Assembly (NCBI GenBank): GCA_034112345.1
Contig: JAWUVN010000064.1
Location: forward strand, 1 to 30,741
Origin: Bermanella sp034112345
GTDB lineage: Bacteria; Pseudomonadota; Gammaproteobacteria; Pseudomonadales; Oceanobacteraceae
DNA: 30,741 nt
Reading direction: 5' to 3'
Positions 16,907 through 24,382 of the stretch are shown one piece after another (positions within the stretch are counted from its first letter, which is position 1; every line of letters starts with the position of its first letter). The position numbers were made by a program, and so were the translations under genes. The notes beneath the pieces are model-generated. The model was not told the DNA's origin and made no database searches. It saw nothing but the letters and a program-made list of their open reading frames with translations.

Positions 16907-16946
16907 ATGATTGATTCAATTAGATTAAAAATAGCGAGTCAATCAT
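16907..16946. repeat. 11-bp inverted repeat downstream of recD
   Basis: ATGATTGATTC (16907-16917) pairs with GAGTCAATCAT (16936-16946), one G-U, around an 18-nt A-rich loop. It starts 8 nt after the recD stop. There is no U-tract, so it may stabilise the recCBD 3' end or be a weak terminator. Confidence 0.45.
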
Positions 16947-16965
16947 ATTCTAACGAACAGAAAAA

Positions 16966-16994
16966 TTAATATTAGCAATTAGATATGCTACAAA
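16966..16994 (+). promoter_or_regulatory. Candidate promoter of msrA
   Basis: TTAATA (16966-16971), 17 nt, TACAAA (16989-16994), with an extended -10 TG at 16986-16987. The leader would be about 12 nt. Confidence 0.33.
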
Positions 16995-17012
16995 ATTATA
17001 GGCGATTAAATT

Positions 17013-17633
17013 ATGGGTAAAACAACAATGGTTACTCGCGAGCAAGCATTGCCTGGTCGTGATGAGAAAATGCCAATATTAAGTAAGCATGCTGTATTGG
17101 GTAGAAACATGGATGGCCCCTGGCCTAAAAATGCTCAAAAAGCGTATTTTGGTATGGGTTGCTTTTGGGGTGTAGAGCGTTTGATGTGGCAGCAAGCTGG
17201 TGTGTATTGCACAGCTGTTGGTTATGCCGGTGGCTTTACTCAAAACCCAACATACGAAGAAGTGTGTTCGGGGGATACAGGGCACACAGAAGTGGTGATG
17301 GTTGTCTTTAATCCAGAGTTAACAGATTTTTGGACATTGCTCGAATTGTTCTGGGAAAATCATGATCCAACCCAAGGCATGCAGCAAGGTAATGACCAAG
17401 GTACGCAATATCGCTCTGCGGTTTATTGGATAGATGATATGCAGAAGATGATGGCTGATAAAAGTAAAACTATGTACCAGTCTAATTTAACCAAGGCGGG
17501 TAAGGGTGCCATTACTACTGAAATTAAGAAAGCCAAAGAGTTTTACTTAGCTGAAGATGGTCATCAGCAGTACTTACATAAAGTGCCAAATGGGTATTGT
17601 GCTTTAGCAGGTACTGGTGTGAAATTTATTTAA
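17013..17633 (+). CDS. msrA: Peptide methionine (S)-S-oxide reductase MsrA
   Basis: MsrA reduces the S-epimer of methionine sulfoxide in proteins and free methionine, repairing oxidative damage in the cytosol. The 206 residues match the long E. coli-type MsrA. The active site is FGMGCFWGVERL with catalytic Cys50. Further family blocks are VGYAGGFTQNPTYEEVCSG, TGHTEVV, and FWENHDPTQGMQQGNDQGTQYRS. A candidate resolving Cys196 sits in NGYCALAGTG. The start ATG 17013 leaves the N-terminal extension (LPGRDEKMPI...) seen in E. coli-type enzymes. rlmF follows after 28 nt, so the two are probably cotranscribed. Confidence 0.96.
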   Translation: MGKTTMVTREQALPGRDEKMPILSKHAVLGRNMDGPWPKNAQKAYFGMGCFWGVERLMWQQAGVYCTAVGYAGGFTQNPTYEEVCSGDTGHTEVVMVVFNPELTDFWTLLELFWENHDPTQGMQQGNDQGTQYRSAVYWIDDMQKMMADKSKTMYQSNLTKAGKGAITTEIKKAKEFYLAEDGHQQYLHKVPNGYCALAGTGVKFI

Positions 17634-17661
17634 TCATTTGATGATTGTAAGGTAGTTAAGC

Positions 17662-18570
17662 GTGCATCCTAAAAACCCCCATTTAGATGGGTATGATATG
17701 CAGGCGCTGGTGAAAGCCAGTCCTGTATTAAAGTCTTTTTTAATTAAATCGAAACACGGCCGCGACAGTATTAATTTTTCTGATGAACGCGCAGTGAAAG
17801 AATTAAATAAGGCGTTGTTATTTAATCACTACGGACTGAATTATTGGGATATTCCAAAGGGTCACCTTTGCCCTCCTATTCCGGGGCGTGTTGACTATTT
17901 GTTAGGGATACACGATGCATTAAGTAAGCATTCATTACTTTCTAAGGTGCCGAGTAATGAAATAAAAGCGTTAGATATAGGTACGGGTGCTAATCTTATT
18001 TACCCCATTGCGGGAAGTGGTTTGTTTGAGTGGCAATGGGTGGGGTCTGATATTGATTCACAGTCGCTTAAAAATGCACAAGGTATTGTTGATAATAATA
18101 CTAAATTGCGTGGCCGTATTGAATTGAGATTACAGAACAACCCAGAGCATATGTTTAAAGGCATTATTGAGAAGGGTGAGTACTTTCATATTACGTGTTG
18201 TAACCCTCCGTTTCATAAGTCTGCTGAAGAAGCCATGGCAGGTTCTGTTCGTAAAAATAAAAATTTGGCTCGTAATAAAAATAAACGTATGTCGAATGTA
18301 AAGTCGATCCAATCTAACCAACATCTCAACTTTGAAGGTAAAAGCAACGAACTGTGGTGCGAAGGTGGAGAATTGGCATTCGTTAAAAAGATGATTAATG
18401 AAAGCCGAGCAATTTCAGATCAAGTGGGCTTATTTACGTGTTTGATCTCTAAGAAAGATAATATACCTAATTTATTAGCCACTTTGAAAGCATCAAAGGT
18501 GCGTGAATTTGATGTGCATGAAATGGAGCAGGGCAATAAAATCAGTCGATTTATCTCTTGGCAGTTTTGA
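17662..18570 (+). CDS. rlmF: 23S rRNA (adenine(1618)-N6)-methyltransferase RlmF
   Basis: RlmF methylates N6 of A1618 in 23S rRNA. The sequence begins MHPKNPHLDGYD and contains VKELNKALL, YWDIPKGHLCPPIPGRVDYL (about 61-80), the SAM-binding ALDIGTGANLIYPI (103-116), and the N6-adenine catalytic motif CCNPPFHKS with Asn181-Pro-Pro-Phe184. The length (302) is close to E. coli RlmF (308). The start is GTG 17662 with AAGG about 8 nt upstream; the short N-terminus aligns just after the variable leader of the E. coli protein. A small 6-bp hairpin overlaps the msrA stop in the 28-nt gap. The gene is well conserved and appears intact. Confidence 0.93.
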   Translation: MHPKNPHLDGYDMQALVKASPVLKSFLIKSKHGRDSINFSDERAVKELNKALLFNHYGLNYWDIPKGHLCPPIPGRVDYLLGIHDALSKHSLLSKVPSNEIKALDIGTGANLIYPIAGSGLFEWQWVGSDIDSQSLKNAQGIVDNNTKLRGRIELRLQNNPEHMFKGIIEKGEYFHITCCNPPFHKSAEEAMAGSVRKNKNLARNKNKRMSNVKSIQSNQHLNFEGKSNELWCEGGELAFVKKMINESRAISDQVGLFTCLISKKDNIPNLLATLKASKVREFDVHEMEQGNKISRFISWQF

Positions 18571-18687
18571 TTCATACTCATTATTGACGTGGTTTTACAT
18601 AAAAATGGCGTGTTCAATCAATTCAGTAGGTAGTTGATGTGGCAAACTGACATACACCGATCATACAAATAATAAAAACGGTACATT

Positions 18688-20313
18688 ATGACAGTGAATC
18701 CATCTGGTTTGGCCATCCCAATATTCTTGATTTTCATGCTGCTTGAATTCTTTGTTCTAAAGTGGCAAGGAAAAAATCTTCATCGATACAATGACAGTGT
18801 TAATAGCTTATCAATGGGCTTGCTGCTATTAACCAGTGATGCGTTATTAAAAGCCACTACTTTTGGTGTGTTCATATTTCTTTATAATGAATATCGAATA
18901 TTGGACTTTTCATCCACAGAGCTACTTACATGGGTGATCTTTTTCTTTGGAGTGGACTTTTGTTATTACTGGTTTCATCGTTGTGCACATGAATACAATA
19001 TATTATGGGGCGCACACGTTGGGCACCATCAGAGCGAAGAATATAACTTAACAACAGCTTTAAGGCAGAGCGCCTTTCAATACGCCTTTAGTTGGGTGTT
19101 TTATTTACCCTTGGCCATATTAGGCTGCCCACCAGAAGTGTTTTTAGGTCAGTTTGCGATACTTAAATTGTTTCAATTTTGGTTGCATACGCAAAGTATA
19201 AATAAGGTCCCTTTAATCGAGGGTATTCTCTCTACTCCTTCTTCGCATCGTGTACACCATGCAAAAAATCCTATTTATATAGATCGAAACTATGGTGGAA
19301 CATTAGTACTTTGGGATCGTGTATTTGGTACTTGGCAGCCAGAGCTAGCCGATGAGAAGTGCCATTACGGCACGACCATGCCTCTAGACAGTCTGAGTCC
19401 CATTAAAGCAAATTTACAGCATTGGTCAATTCTATTAAAAGATACAATTTATACATCATCTATTAAGGATAAAGTTAAACTTTGGTTCCAACCTACTGGT
19501 TGGAGACCTGAAGATTGTTTGCAGTACTCGAGTGCGCAGCAAGTCAAAAATGCAAATGATGTAAAGCCCGTGTTACAGCATAGCGGTTGCGCTGAACGTG
19601 CTAAATATGATCCACAGGCATCAGTAAGAATTAATGCTTACGCTGGTATTTCACTGGTTAGTATTTCATTACTGGCTATGATGTTTTTATTTAGTTCCCC
19701 TATTTTATTGGGTTACGAATTGGCTGCAGGCGTATTCAGTATTGTATTGGGGGTTACCATGCTAAGTCGGTTCTTAGAGAATAAGTTCAGTTATTGGTGG
19801 GTAGAATTAATACGTTGGCCAGTTTTTATTGCCTTATTTATACAGCTTTCCACAGCGGCTTATCCGAATACGATTCAACAAACTATTATTATTGATAAGC
19901 CCGATAATGTGATTTTTGAATATGTTACCGTGCCCACTTTGTGGCATGAGTGGCATCCTCAGTCTTTATCCGTGAAGCCTGAATTATTAATCAGCTTTTC
20001 TGAAGGTCAGGAGTTTGACGAGGTGATTCAAACAAGTTTTGGTAAGGATGAGATGAGTTGGAAGGTAGAGGTTAATCAACCGAATATTCAATGGGTTGCG
20101 ACGGCTTATAACCATACTAAAGATGTGAATATTCGGCTTCAGTATGACTTGATTGATAGGTCTGATAAAACGGAATTTACGCGAACTCTAAATTATGAAA
20201 TGCCGAATTTTATATTGCATGTGGCTAATTTTATTTATTTTAAACGTTATATGACAGATAAATCTTGGCACTCCTTAGAGTCACTTAAGGCCTTTGTAGA
20301 GAATAATAAGTAG
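18688..20313 (+). CDS. Alkylglycerol monooxygenase-like membrane hydroxylase fused to an SRPBCC domain
   Basis: This is a 541-residue inner-membrane protein. Residues 1-220 are a fatty-acid-hydroxylase/sterol-desaturase superfamily domain with all three di-iron histidine boxes: His97-x3-His101 (HRCAH), His110-x2-His113-His114 (HVGHH) and His187-x2-His190-His191 (HRVHH). The segments around them (YYWFHRCAHE, SEEYNLTTALRQS) resemble the alkylglycerol monooxygenase (TMEM195) branch. About residues 318-395 add further membrane spans. From about 402 to 541 the sequence reads like an SRPBCC (START-like) lipid-binding domain (IIIDKPDNVIFEYVTVPTLWHEWHP). The oxygenated lipid is unknown; binding of substrate or product by the tail is inference. 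The gene is monocistronic and the Shine-Dalgarno is weak. Confidence 0.82.
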   Translation: MTVNPSGLAIPIFLIFMLLEFFVLKWQGKNLHRYNDSVNSLSMGLLLLTSDALLKATTFGVFIFLYNEYRILDFSSTELLTWVIFFFGVDFCYYWFHRCAHEYNILWGAHVGHHQSEEYNLTTALRQSAFQYAFSWVFYLPLAILGCPPEVFLGQFAILKLFQFWLHTQSINKVPLIEGILSTPSSHRVHHAKNPIYIDRNYGGTLVLWDRVFGTWQPELADEKCHYGTTMPLDSLSPIKANLQHWSILLKDTIYTSSIKDKVKLWFQPTGWRPEDCLQYSSAQQVKNANDVKPVLQHSGCAERAKYDPQASVRINAYAGISLVSISLLAMMFLFSSPILLGYELAAGVFSIVLGVTMLSRFLENKFSYWWVELIRWPVFIALFIQLSTAAYPNTIQQTIIIDKPDNVIFEYVTVPTLWHEWHPQSLSVKPELLISFSEGQEFDEVIQTSFGKDEMSWKVEVNQPNIQWVATAYNHTKDVNIRLQYDLIDRSDKTEFTRTLNYEMPNFILHVANFIYFKRYMTDKSWHSLESLKAFVENNK

Positions 20314-20355
20314 GTTTTATATTGTCTGATTACTAAATATTTTATATGAGATTTA

Positions 20356-20373
20356 TTGAAAACTAATTTTCAA
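20356..20373. terminator. Possible bidirectional hairpin between convergent genes
   Basis: TTGAAAA (20356-20362) pairs with TTTTCAA (20367-20373) across a 4-nt loop, between the hydroxylase and trmN6 stops. All but two pairs are A-T, so it is weak. Confidence 0.3.
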
Positions 20374-21098
20374 AGTTTTAGGTAGTAATCTTTTAATAGT
20401 TGCTTAAATTCATTGCTATAGTCGGATGCATCGTTATTTCTAATTTGAATGCTGCTTTCAATTGCTATAGTAGTTGAATCAGGAATTTTATGTTGTATCG
20501 AAAATATGACTCTATGAGGGGGTTTGTTTGTAGTGCTGTTAATGGAATAAATTTGAGTGCAATGAAGACTATTTTTTATCATGCTTGTCTTAAATACTTG
20601 AAACTCATTACATGGCAGTAGTATCCAGGCAGTCCCTTTTTCACTTAAACTTTTCTTGATCACTTGGTTCAAGTTGTCAAAGCTCAATCCATCATTATGC
20701 CTTGCTTGGTTACGCTCTTTATTTGGCCCTTTTAAATGGTCACTAAAGAACGGTGGGTTACTAATAATTAGGTCGAAAAGTGTATTGGATTGGTACAAGT
20801 TAATATCACTTTCGATCACTTGAATCTGGTCTTTAAAAGGACTGTTTGCCACATTATAGTTGGCTTGATTAGCAGCTGATGAATCCAGTTCGATGGATTT
20901 AATATTTGTTATTTTTTTTTGTGCGAGCATTAAGCTAAGTAAGCCTGTGCCTGCACCAATATCTAATGCTGATTGTATTACTTGGGGATTGTGAATAGAT
21001 TGAGCGCATAAGGCTCCAAACAAGCAAGCATCTAATGTTACCTTCATGGCACATTGATCTTGATGAATTGTAAATTGTTTAAAGTGAAATGGTTTCAT
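20370..21098 (-). CDS. trmN6: tRNA1(Val) (adenine(37)-N6)-methyltransferase TrmN6 (YfiC)
   Basis: The family methylates N6 of A37 in tRNA1(Val). Family features: FHFKQFTIHQDQCAMKV at the N-terminus (E. coli YfiC has FTFKQF...QDRCAMKVGTDG), the SAM-binding SALDIGAGTGLLSLMLAQ with GAGTG at 48-52, the acidic SIELDSSAA, and the catalytic ISNPPFFSD with Asn114-Pro-Pro-Phe117. The length of 242 is typical. The expected GTDGVLLGA after AMKV reads TLDACLFGA here, a mild divergence. The ATG at 21098 has no strong Shine-Dalgarno. It is convergent with the hydroxylase gene. The 21099-21265 spacer upstream shows no gene. Confidence 0.9.
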   Translation of the reverse strand: MKPFHFKQFTIHQDQCAMKVTLDACLFGALCAQSIHNPQVIQSALDIGAGTGLLSLMLAQKKITNIKSIELDSSAANQANYNVANSPFKDQIQVIESDINLYQSNTLFDLIISNPPFFSDHLKGPNKERNQARHNDGLSFDNLNQVIKKSLSEKGTAWILLPCNEFQVFKTSMIKNSLHCTQIYSINSTTNKPPHRVIFSIQHKIPDSTTIAIESSIQIRNNDASDYSNEFKQLLKDYYLKL

Positions 21099-21265
21099 CG
21101 GTGAAGTATATCAGGGCGAGCATCGTGTGCCGATACTTATAAGATAGTAGTTTAATGCTTATGTAGTTGATGATGCAGCATGGATAACCTTTTGGTTTAT
21201 ATCTGCTGTTGCATTTGGTGATGTGTTTGCCCAGTCTCTGTCTAGATAAATAGGCAGTAATGAAA

Positions 21266-21640
21266 CTAGGCAGCAGACGAGATAATTTCTTGAGGTCTTA
21301 GAATATACACTACCCATGCAATGGCAGTCGCATAACAAAGATTGGTGGCAAGCTCGCTATGAGGGTCCTCTAAAAAAGCGCGTTGCGATGCAAGGCCTCT
21401 AATGCGGCTGGCCAGTTCTGGGTGAAATGCCAAGTACTTATCCCATACGATTTGATGGGTGTTACTGTCTATATCAAATGGCCCTAGGCCTTTTGATGTT
21501 TTTTGTTGGAGCGACGTCAGTTTTTGCTTTTGAGCCACGATGGCTACTAAAACATTTTCGGCGCCTAATCCAGATTTACCTAAATATTCTAAAGTTGGAT
21601 GAATGATTTGTTCACGCAACTCTTCAGTTGTTATATCCAT
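21266..21640 (-). CDS. Uncharacterised 124-aa protein, phage/lysozyme-like small domain
   Basis: I cannot name this protein. It is soluble (no signal peptide) and mostly helical. Its order of blocks (REQIIHPTLEYLG, AENVLVAIVAQKQKL, LGPFDIDSNTHQIVWDKYLAFHPELASRI, ELATNLCYATAIAWVVYILRP) recalls small phage-encoded and bacterial orphan proteins I remember with GTAAQESGL and the pattern P.TH..IW..YL..R, thought to resemble a lysozyme-like fold. The Glu-Ser of AQESGL is replaced by Lys-Gln here, so any catalytic Glu appears lost. The start is certain: AGGAGGT lies 5 nt before ATG 21640, and TATAAT sits about 43 nt upstream. The family comparison is from memory and needs a profile search. Confidence 0.6.
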   Translation of the reverse strand: MDITTEELREQIIHPTLEYLGKSGLGAENVLVAIVAQKQKLTSLQQKTSKGLGPFDIDSNTHQIVWDKYLAFHPELASRIRGLASQRAFLEDPHSELATNLCYATAIAWVVYILRPQEIISSAA

Positions 21641-21645
21641 GGCTT

Positions 21646-21652
21646 ACCTCCT
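21646..21652 (-). promoter_or_regulatory. Strong Shine-Dalgarno of the 124-aa gene
   Basis: On the minus strand AGGAGGT lies 5 nt before the ATG at 21640. It is the closest match to the anti-SD in the window and fixes this start. Confidence 0.8.
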
Positions 21653-21682
21653 AGGCATCCTGGATGGACTGCTTTTTGACTA

Positions 21683-21688
21683 ATTATA
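21683..21688 (-). promoter_or_regulatory. Candidate -10 element of the 124-aa gene
   Basis: A perfect TATAAT on the minus strand would give a leader of about 36 nt. No good -35 is seen 16-18 nt upstream, so an activator or a weak promoter is possible. Confidence 0.42.
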
Positions 21689-21948
21689 ATCTATAAGGCA
21701 ATAACCTTGCCTAGACTGCCGTTATCTGTAAATGAGTCGTTCTATTTTAGTTATCGACCGGTTTAGCTAAGCATTTAGCATTTAATGTGTATTAATTATA
21801 GAGTGTAATTATCACTAACAGTTCATGAGTCTTTAGATTGATGGCTATATCCGACTATACTTAAGTAGGTAATAATCTTTTAGTACTTTGGTTTATGCCG
21901 TGCTTAACTAAATTTGATTATTAGCCTGTCTATTAAAGGGGATAGAGA
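21689..21948. other. AT-rich intergenic region upstream of the TatD-family gene
   Basis: No coding frame is seen. A possible plus-strand -10 TATACT (21856-21861) with TTTAGA 18 nt upstream may drive the next gene. Short repeats (TTTAGC twice near 21770; TAATTA twice around 21792-21808) have no clear meaning. Confidence 0.35.
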
Positions 21949-22719
21949 GTGAGTTGGATTGACAGTCATTGTCATCTTGATTTTGATGAGTTCCCAGAAC
22001 CATTAGAGCTTATAAATAGGCTTATTAATGCGGATTGTGAGCGATTAATGGTGCCTGCTATTTCAGCTCGGTATTTTGACCGTGTTTTGAATTTTCAAAA
22101 ACTAAAACCCAATATGATAGATGTGGCTTTAGGGCTGCACCCATATTTTCTAGATCAACATAAGCCTGATGATCTAGATACTTTAACATCTTATATTGTG
22201 AGCAATCCCCCCCTGGCTATTGGTGAGATTGGTTTAGATTTGATGTTGTCGCAGTTCTCATACGAATTACAGCTTGAGTATTTTGAGCGGCAATTGGTTA
22301 TCGCCAAGAATTGCCGCTTACCTGTCATTATCCATTGCCGAAAAGCACACGATGAGCTTCTAAAGGCTTGCCGCTCTAATGGATATACTCACGGTGGTAT
22401 TATCCATGCTTTTTCCGGAAGTCAGCAACAAGCTAAAAAATATTTAGATGCAGGGTTTGTTTTGGGATTGGGAGGTGCGCTGACTCATGATCGGGCCAAA
22501 GCCATGCACAAGTTAGTGGCCTATCTACCCGATAATGGTTATGTGCTAGAAACTGACAGCCCTGATATGGCTCCAGCGTTTGCCAAAGGTCAAATTAATA
22601 CACCGTTAAACGTGCCTAAAATCGCTTACTGTATTGCCAATTTACGCCATCAAACGCTTGATCGGGTGTACATAGATAGTTCCGCTTCTTATAGGCGGGT
22701 ACTGGGTTTAAAGGCATAA
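21949..22719 (+). CDS. yjjV: TatD-family metal-dependent hydrolase (YjjV-like)
   Basis: This is a 256-residue cytosolic TIM-barrel hydrolase/DNase of the TatD family. Metal ligands are visible: His7 and His9 in DSHCHLD, Glu93 in AIGEIGLD, His129 in PVIIHCRKAH, His153 in GGIIHAFSGS, and Asp203 in LETDSPD. VPAISARYFDRVL and ALGLHPYFLDQH resemble E. coli YjjV more than TatD or YcfH. Family members have 3'-5' exonuclease or D-aminoacyl-type activities; the physiological substrate of YjjV is not settled. The start is GTG 21949 with AAGGGG 7 nt upstream. The gene stands alone. Confidence 0.9.
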   Translation: MSWIDSHCHLDFDEFPEPLELINRLINADCERLMVPAISARYFDRVLNFQKLKPNMIDVALGLHPYFLDQHKPDDLDTLTSYIVSNPPLAIGEIGLDLMLSQFSYELQLEYFERQLVIAKNCRLPVIIHCRKAHDELLKACRSNGYTHGGIIHAFSGSQQQAKKYLDAGFVLGLGGALTHDRAKAMHKLVAYLPDNGYVLETDSPDMAPAFAKGQINTPLNVPKIAYCIANLRHQTLDRVYIDSSASYRRVLGLKA

Positions 22720-22759
22720 CAAGCTAGTGGTGTGAGAAAATTTAACTTGTTGGCTGAGT

Positions 22760-22783
22760 AAGCTATTTAATAGCGAGCTTTTT
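22760..22783 (+). terminator. Weak terminator candidate after the TatD-family gene
   Basis: AAGCT (22760-22764) can pair with AGCTT (22776-22780) around GCTAT/ATAGC-type inner pairing, followed by TTT. The alternative inner stem makes the fold ambiguous. Confidence 0.3.
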
Positions 22784-22908
22784 AGGATTATTTTCACTCG
22801 TTCTGTGCGCTATTTGTCTAATTCCTTAGTATTAACTGTGTTATAGTTGGCCAAATTACATGATTGTTGGACAGGATCCGACATATAAATTGTTGATAGG
22901 AGTATTGA

Positions 22909-24261
22909 GTGAAATTTTCCGTACAGTGGTCAGCGCTGGTTCTGTGTGTCCTTCTTCCACTTGAAGGCATAGCAAAAGTTTCCCAGCAAGAAGCAAATCG
23001 ATTAGGCCGTGACCTAACACCTATGGGTGCAGAGAAAGCCGGTAATAAGTCGGGTACTATCCCTGCTTGGACGGGTGGTATTAAAAAGCCTATCCCTAGT
23101 TATTACGAGGGGGCGTTCCATCCAGACCCTTATTCTAATGAAAAACCTAAATTTACAGTGACCTCTCAAAACGTAGAAAAACACAAAGCGTTTTTAACTG
23201 ATGGTCAAATTGCTTTATTGAAGCAGTACCCAAGCTATCAAATTAACGTTTATAAAAGCCATCGCTCAGCGGCTTATCCGCAGTTTGTATACGATGCGGT
23301 TAAAGCCAATGCAACGACTGCAAAGATTCAAGAATACGGCAGTGGCGTACATAATACGATTATGTCTAGCCCGTTCCCAATTCCTGCCACAGGAGTAGAA
23401 GTTCTTTGGAATCACACTTTGCGATATCGCGGTCTTCGTTGGGAGGTGGTGAGTGACACAATGAGCTCAACTTCGAACGGTGATAACAATTTCAGAACCG
23501 GTGAATATAAGTACTATTGGGCCTACAGTGAACCGGGTATTACGCTAGATGAGATCGACAATAAGATCTTTTATCTAAAGCGTAAAACTTTGGCTCCTGC
23601 TAAATTTAAAGGTGGTATGACTCTGGTTCATGAAACATTGGATCAGATCATGTCTCCACGTAAATCATGGAGTTATTATCCTGGTAATCGCCGTGTTCGT
23701 CGAAACCCTGATCTTGCTTATGACACGATGGATCGGGATAGCGGAAGTATTCGAACAGTGGACCAAGTTGATATGTTTAATGGTGCACCAAATCTTTACA
23801 ATTGGAAGTTAATTGGAAAAACTGAGAAATACATTCCTTACAACTCTTACAAGGTACACCAAGGGGAGTTAACGAGTAACGAAATTACAGGTAATTATCA
23901 TGTTAACCCTGATCTAATTCGTTACGAGCCACATAGAGTATGGGTAGTAGAAGCTAAATTACGTACGGGCATTCAGCATAAATATCATAAACGTCGCTAT
24001 TATTTCGATGAAGATACTTGGCAGATTGTGCTGGCTGAAGAATACAATGAGAGTGGTAAGTTAATACAAGCCACAGAAGCACATACCATTAATTATTATG
24101 AAATACCTATGGTGTACTCTACTTTAGAAGTAACTTATGACTTAGAAAATAAGCGTTATTATGTAGAAGGTTTAGATAATGAGCGTTTACCACTTTCGAC
24201 AAATGTTAATTTTAAGCGTAAAGAGTTCACATCATCTTCGCTTAGGCGTGAAGCGAAGTAG
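22909..24261 (+). CDS. DUF1329 family exported protein
   Basis: This 450-residue exported protein has a signal peptide (hydrophobic SALVLCVLLPLEGIA, cleavage near residue 22). The mature N-terminus ANRLGRDLTPMGAEKAGN followed by GTIPAWTGGI is the diagnostic opening of DUF1329. Members are beta-rich periplasmic or outer-membrane-associated proteins related to the LolA/LolB-type lipid-binding fold. They are often encoded beside RND-family (MmpL-like) exporters and a DUF1302 protein, and implicated in lipid or hydrocarbon handling. No such partners are in this window, so this is a stand-alone copy. The start is GTG 22909 with TAGGAG 7 nt upstream. A strong terminator follows. Function is unknown beyond the family. 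Confidence 0.88.
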   Translation: MKFSVQWSALVLCVLLPLEGIAKVSQQEANRLGRDLTPMGAEKAGNKSGTIPAWTGGIKKPIPSYYEGAFHPDPYSNEKPKFTVTSQNVEKHKAFLTDGQIALLKQYPSYQINVYKSHRSAAYPQFVYDAVKANATTAKIQEYGSGVHNTIMSSPFPIPATGVEVLWNHTLRYRGLRWEVVSDTMSSTSNGDNNFRTGEYKYYWAYSEPGITLDEIDNKIFYLKRKTLAPAKFKGGMTLVHETLDQIMSPRKSWSYYPGNRRVRRNPDLAYDTMDRDSGSIRTVDQVDMFNGAPNLYNWKLIGKTEKYIPYNSYKVHQGELTSNEITGNYHVNPDLIRYEPHRVWVVEAKLRTGIQHKYHKRRYYFDEDTWQIVLAEEYNESGKLIQATEAHTINYYEIPMVYSTLEVTYDLENKRYYVEGLDNERLPLSTNVNFKRKEFTSSSLRREAK

Positions 24262-24293
24262 TCAGCTTGCTTTAAATTATTGAACATGAAAAT

Positions 24294-24322
24294 ATGCTCT
24301 TCAAATGAAGGGCATTTTTTTT
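24294..24322 (+). terminator. Rho-independent terminator after the DUF1329 gene
   Basis: ATGCTCTTC (24294-24302) pairs with GAAGGGCAT (24307-24315), one G-U, around a 4-nt loop, followed by an uninterrupted T-run (24315-24322). It lies 33 nt past the stop and separates the DUF1329 gene from mltC. Confidence 0.9.
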
Positions 24323-24382
24323 GCCTAAAGAATAGAAAAAATAAATAGCTATATCCGTTTTAGGATATCTAGAGAGATCTGA

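Noticed and set aside
21099..21265. Two open but startless minus-strand frames between the 124-aa gene and trmN6
   Set aside because: One ends after about 35 codons with no start or ribosome binding site; the other runs into trmN6 in another frame. Neither resembles a family I know.
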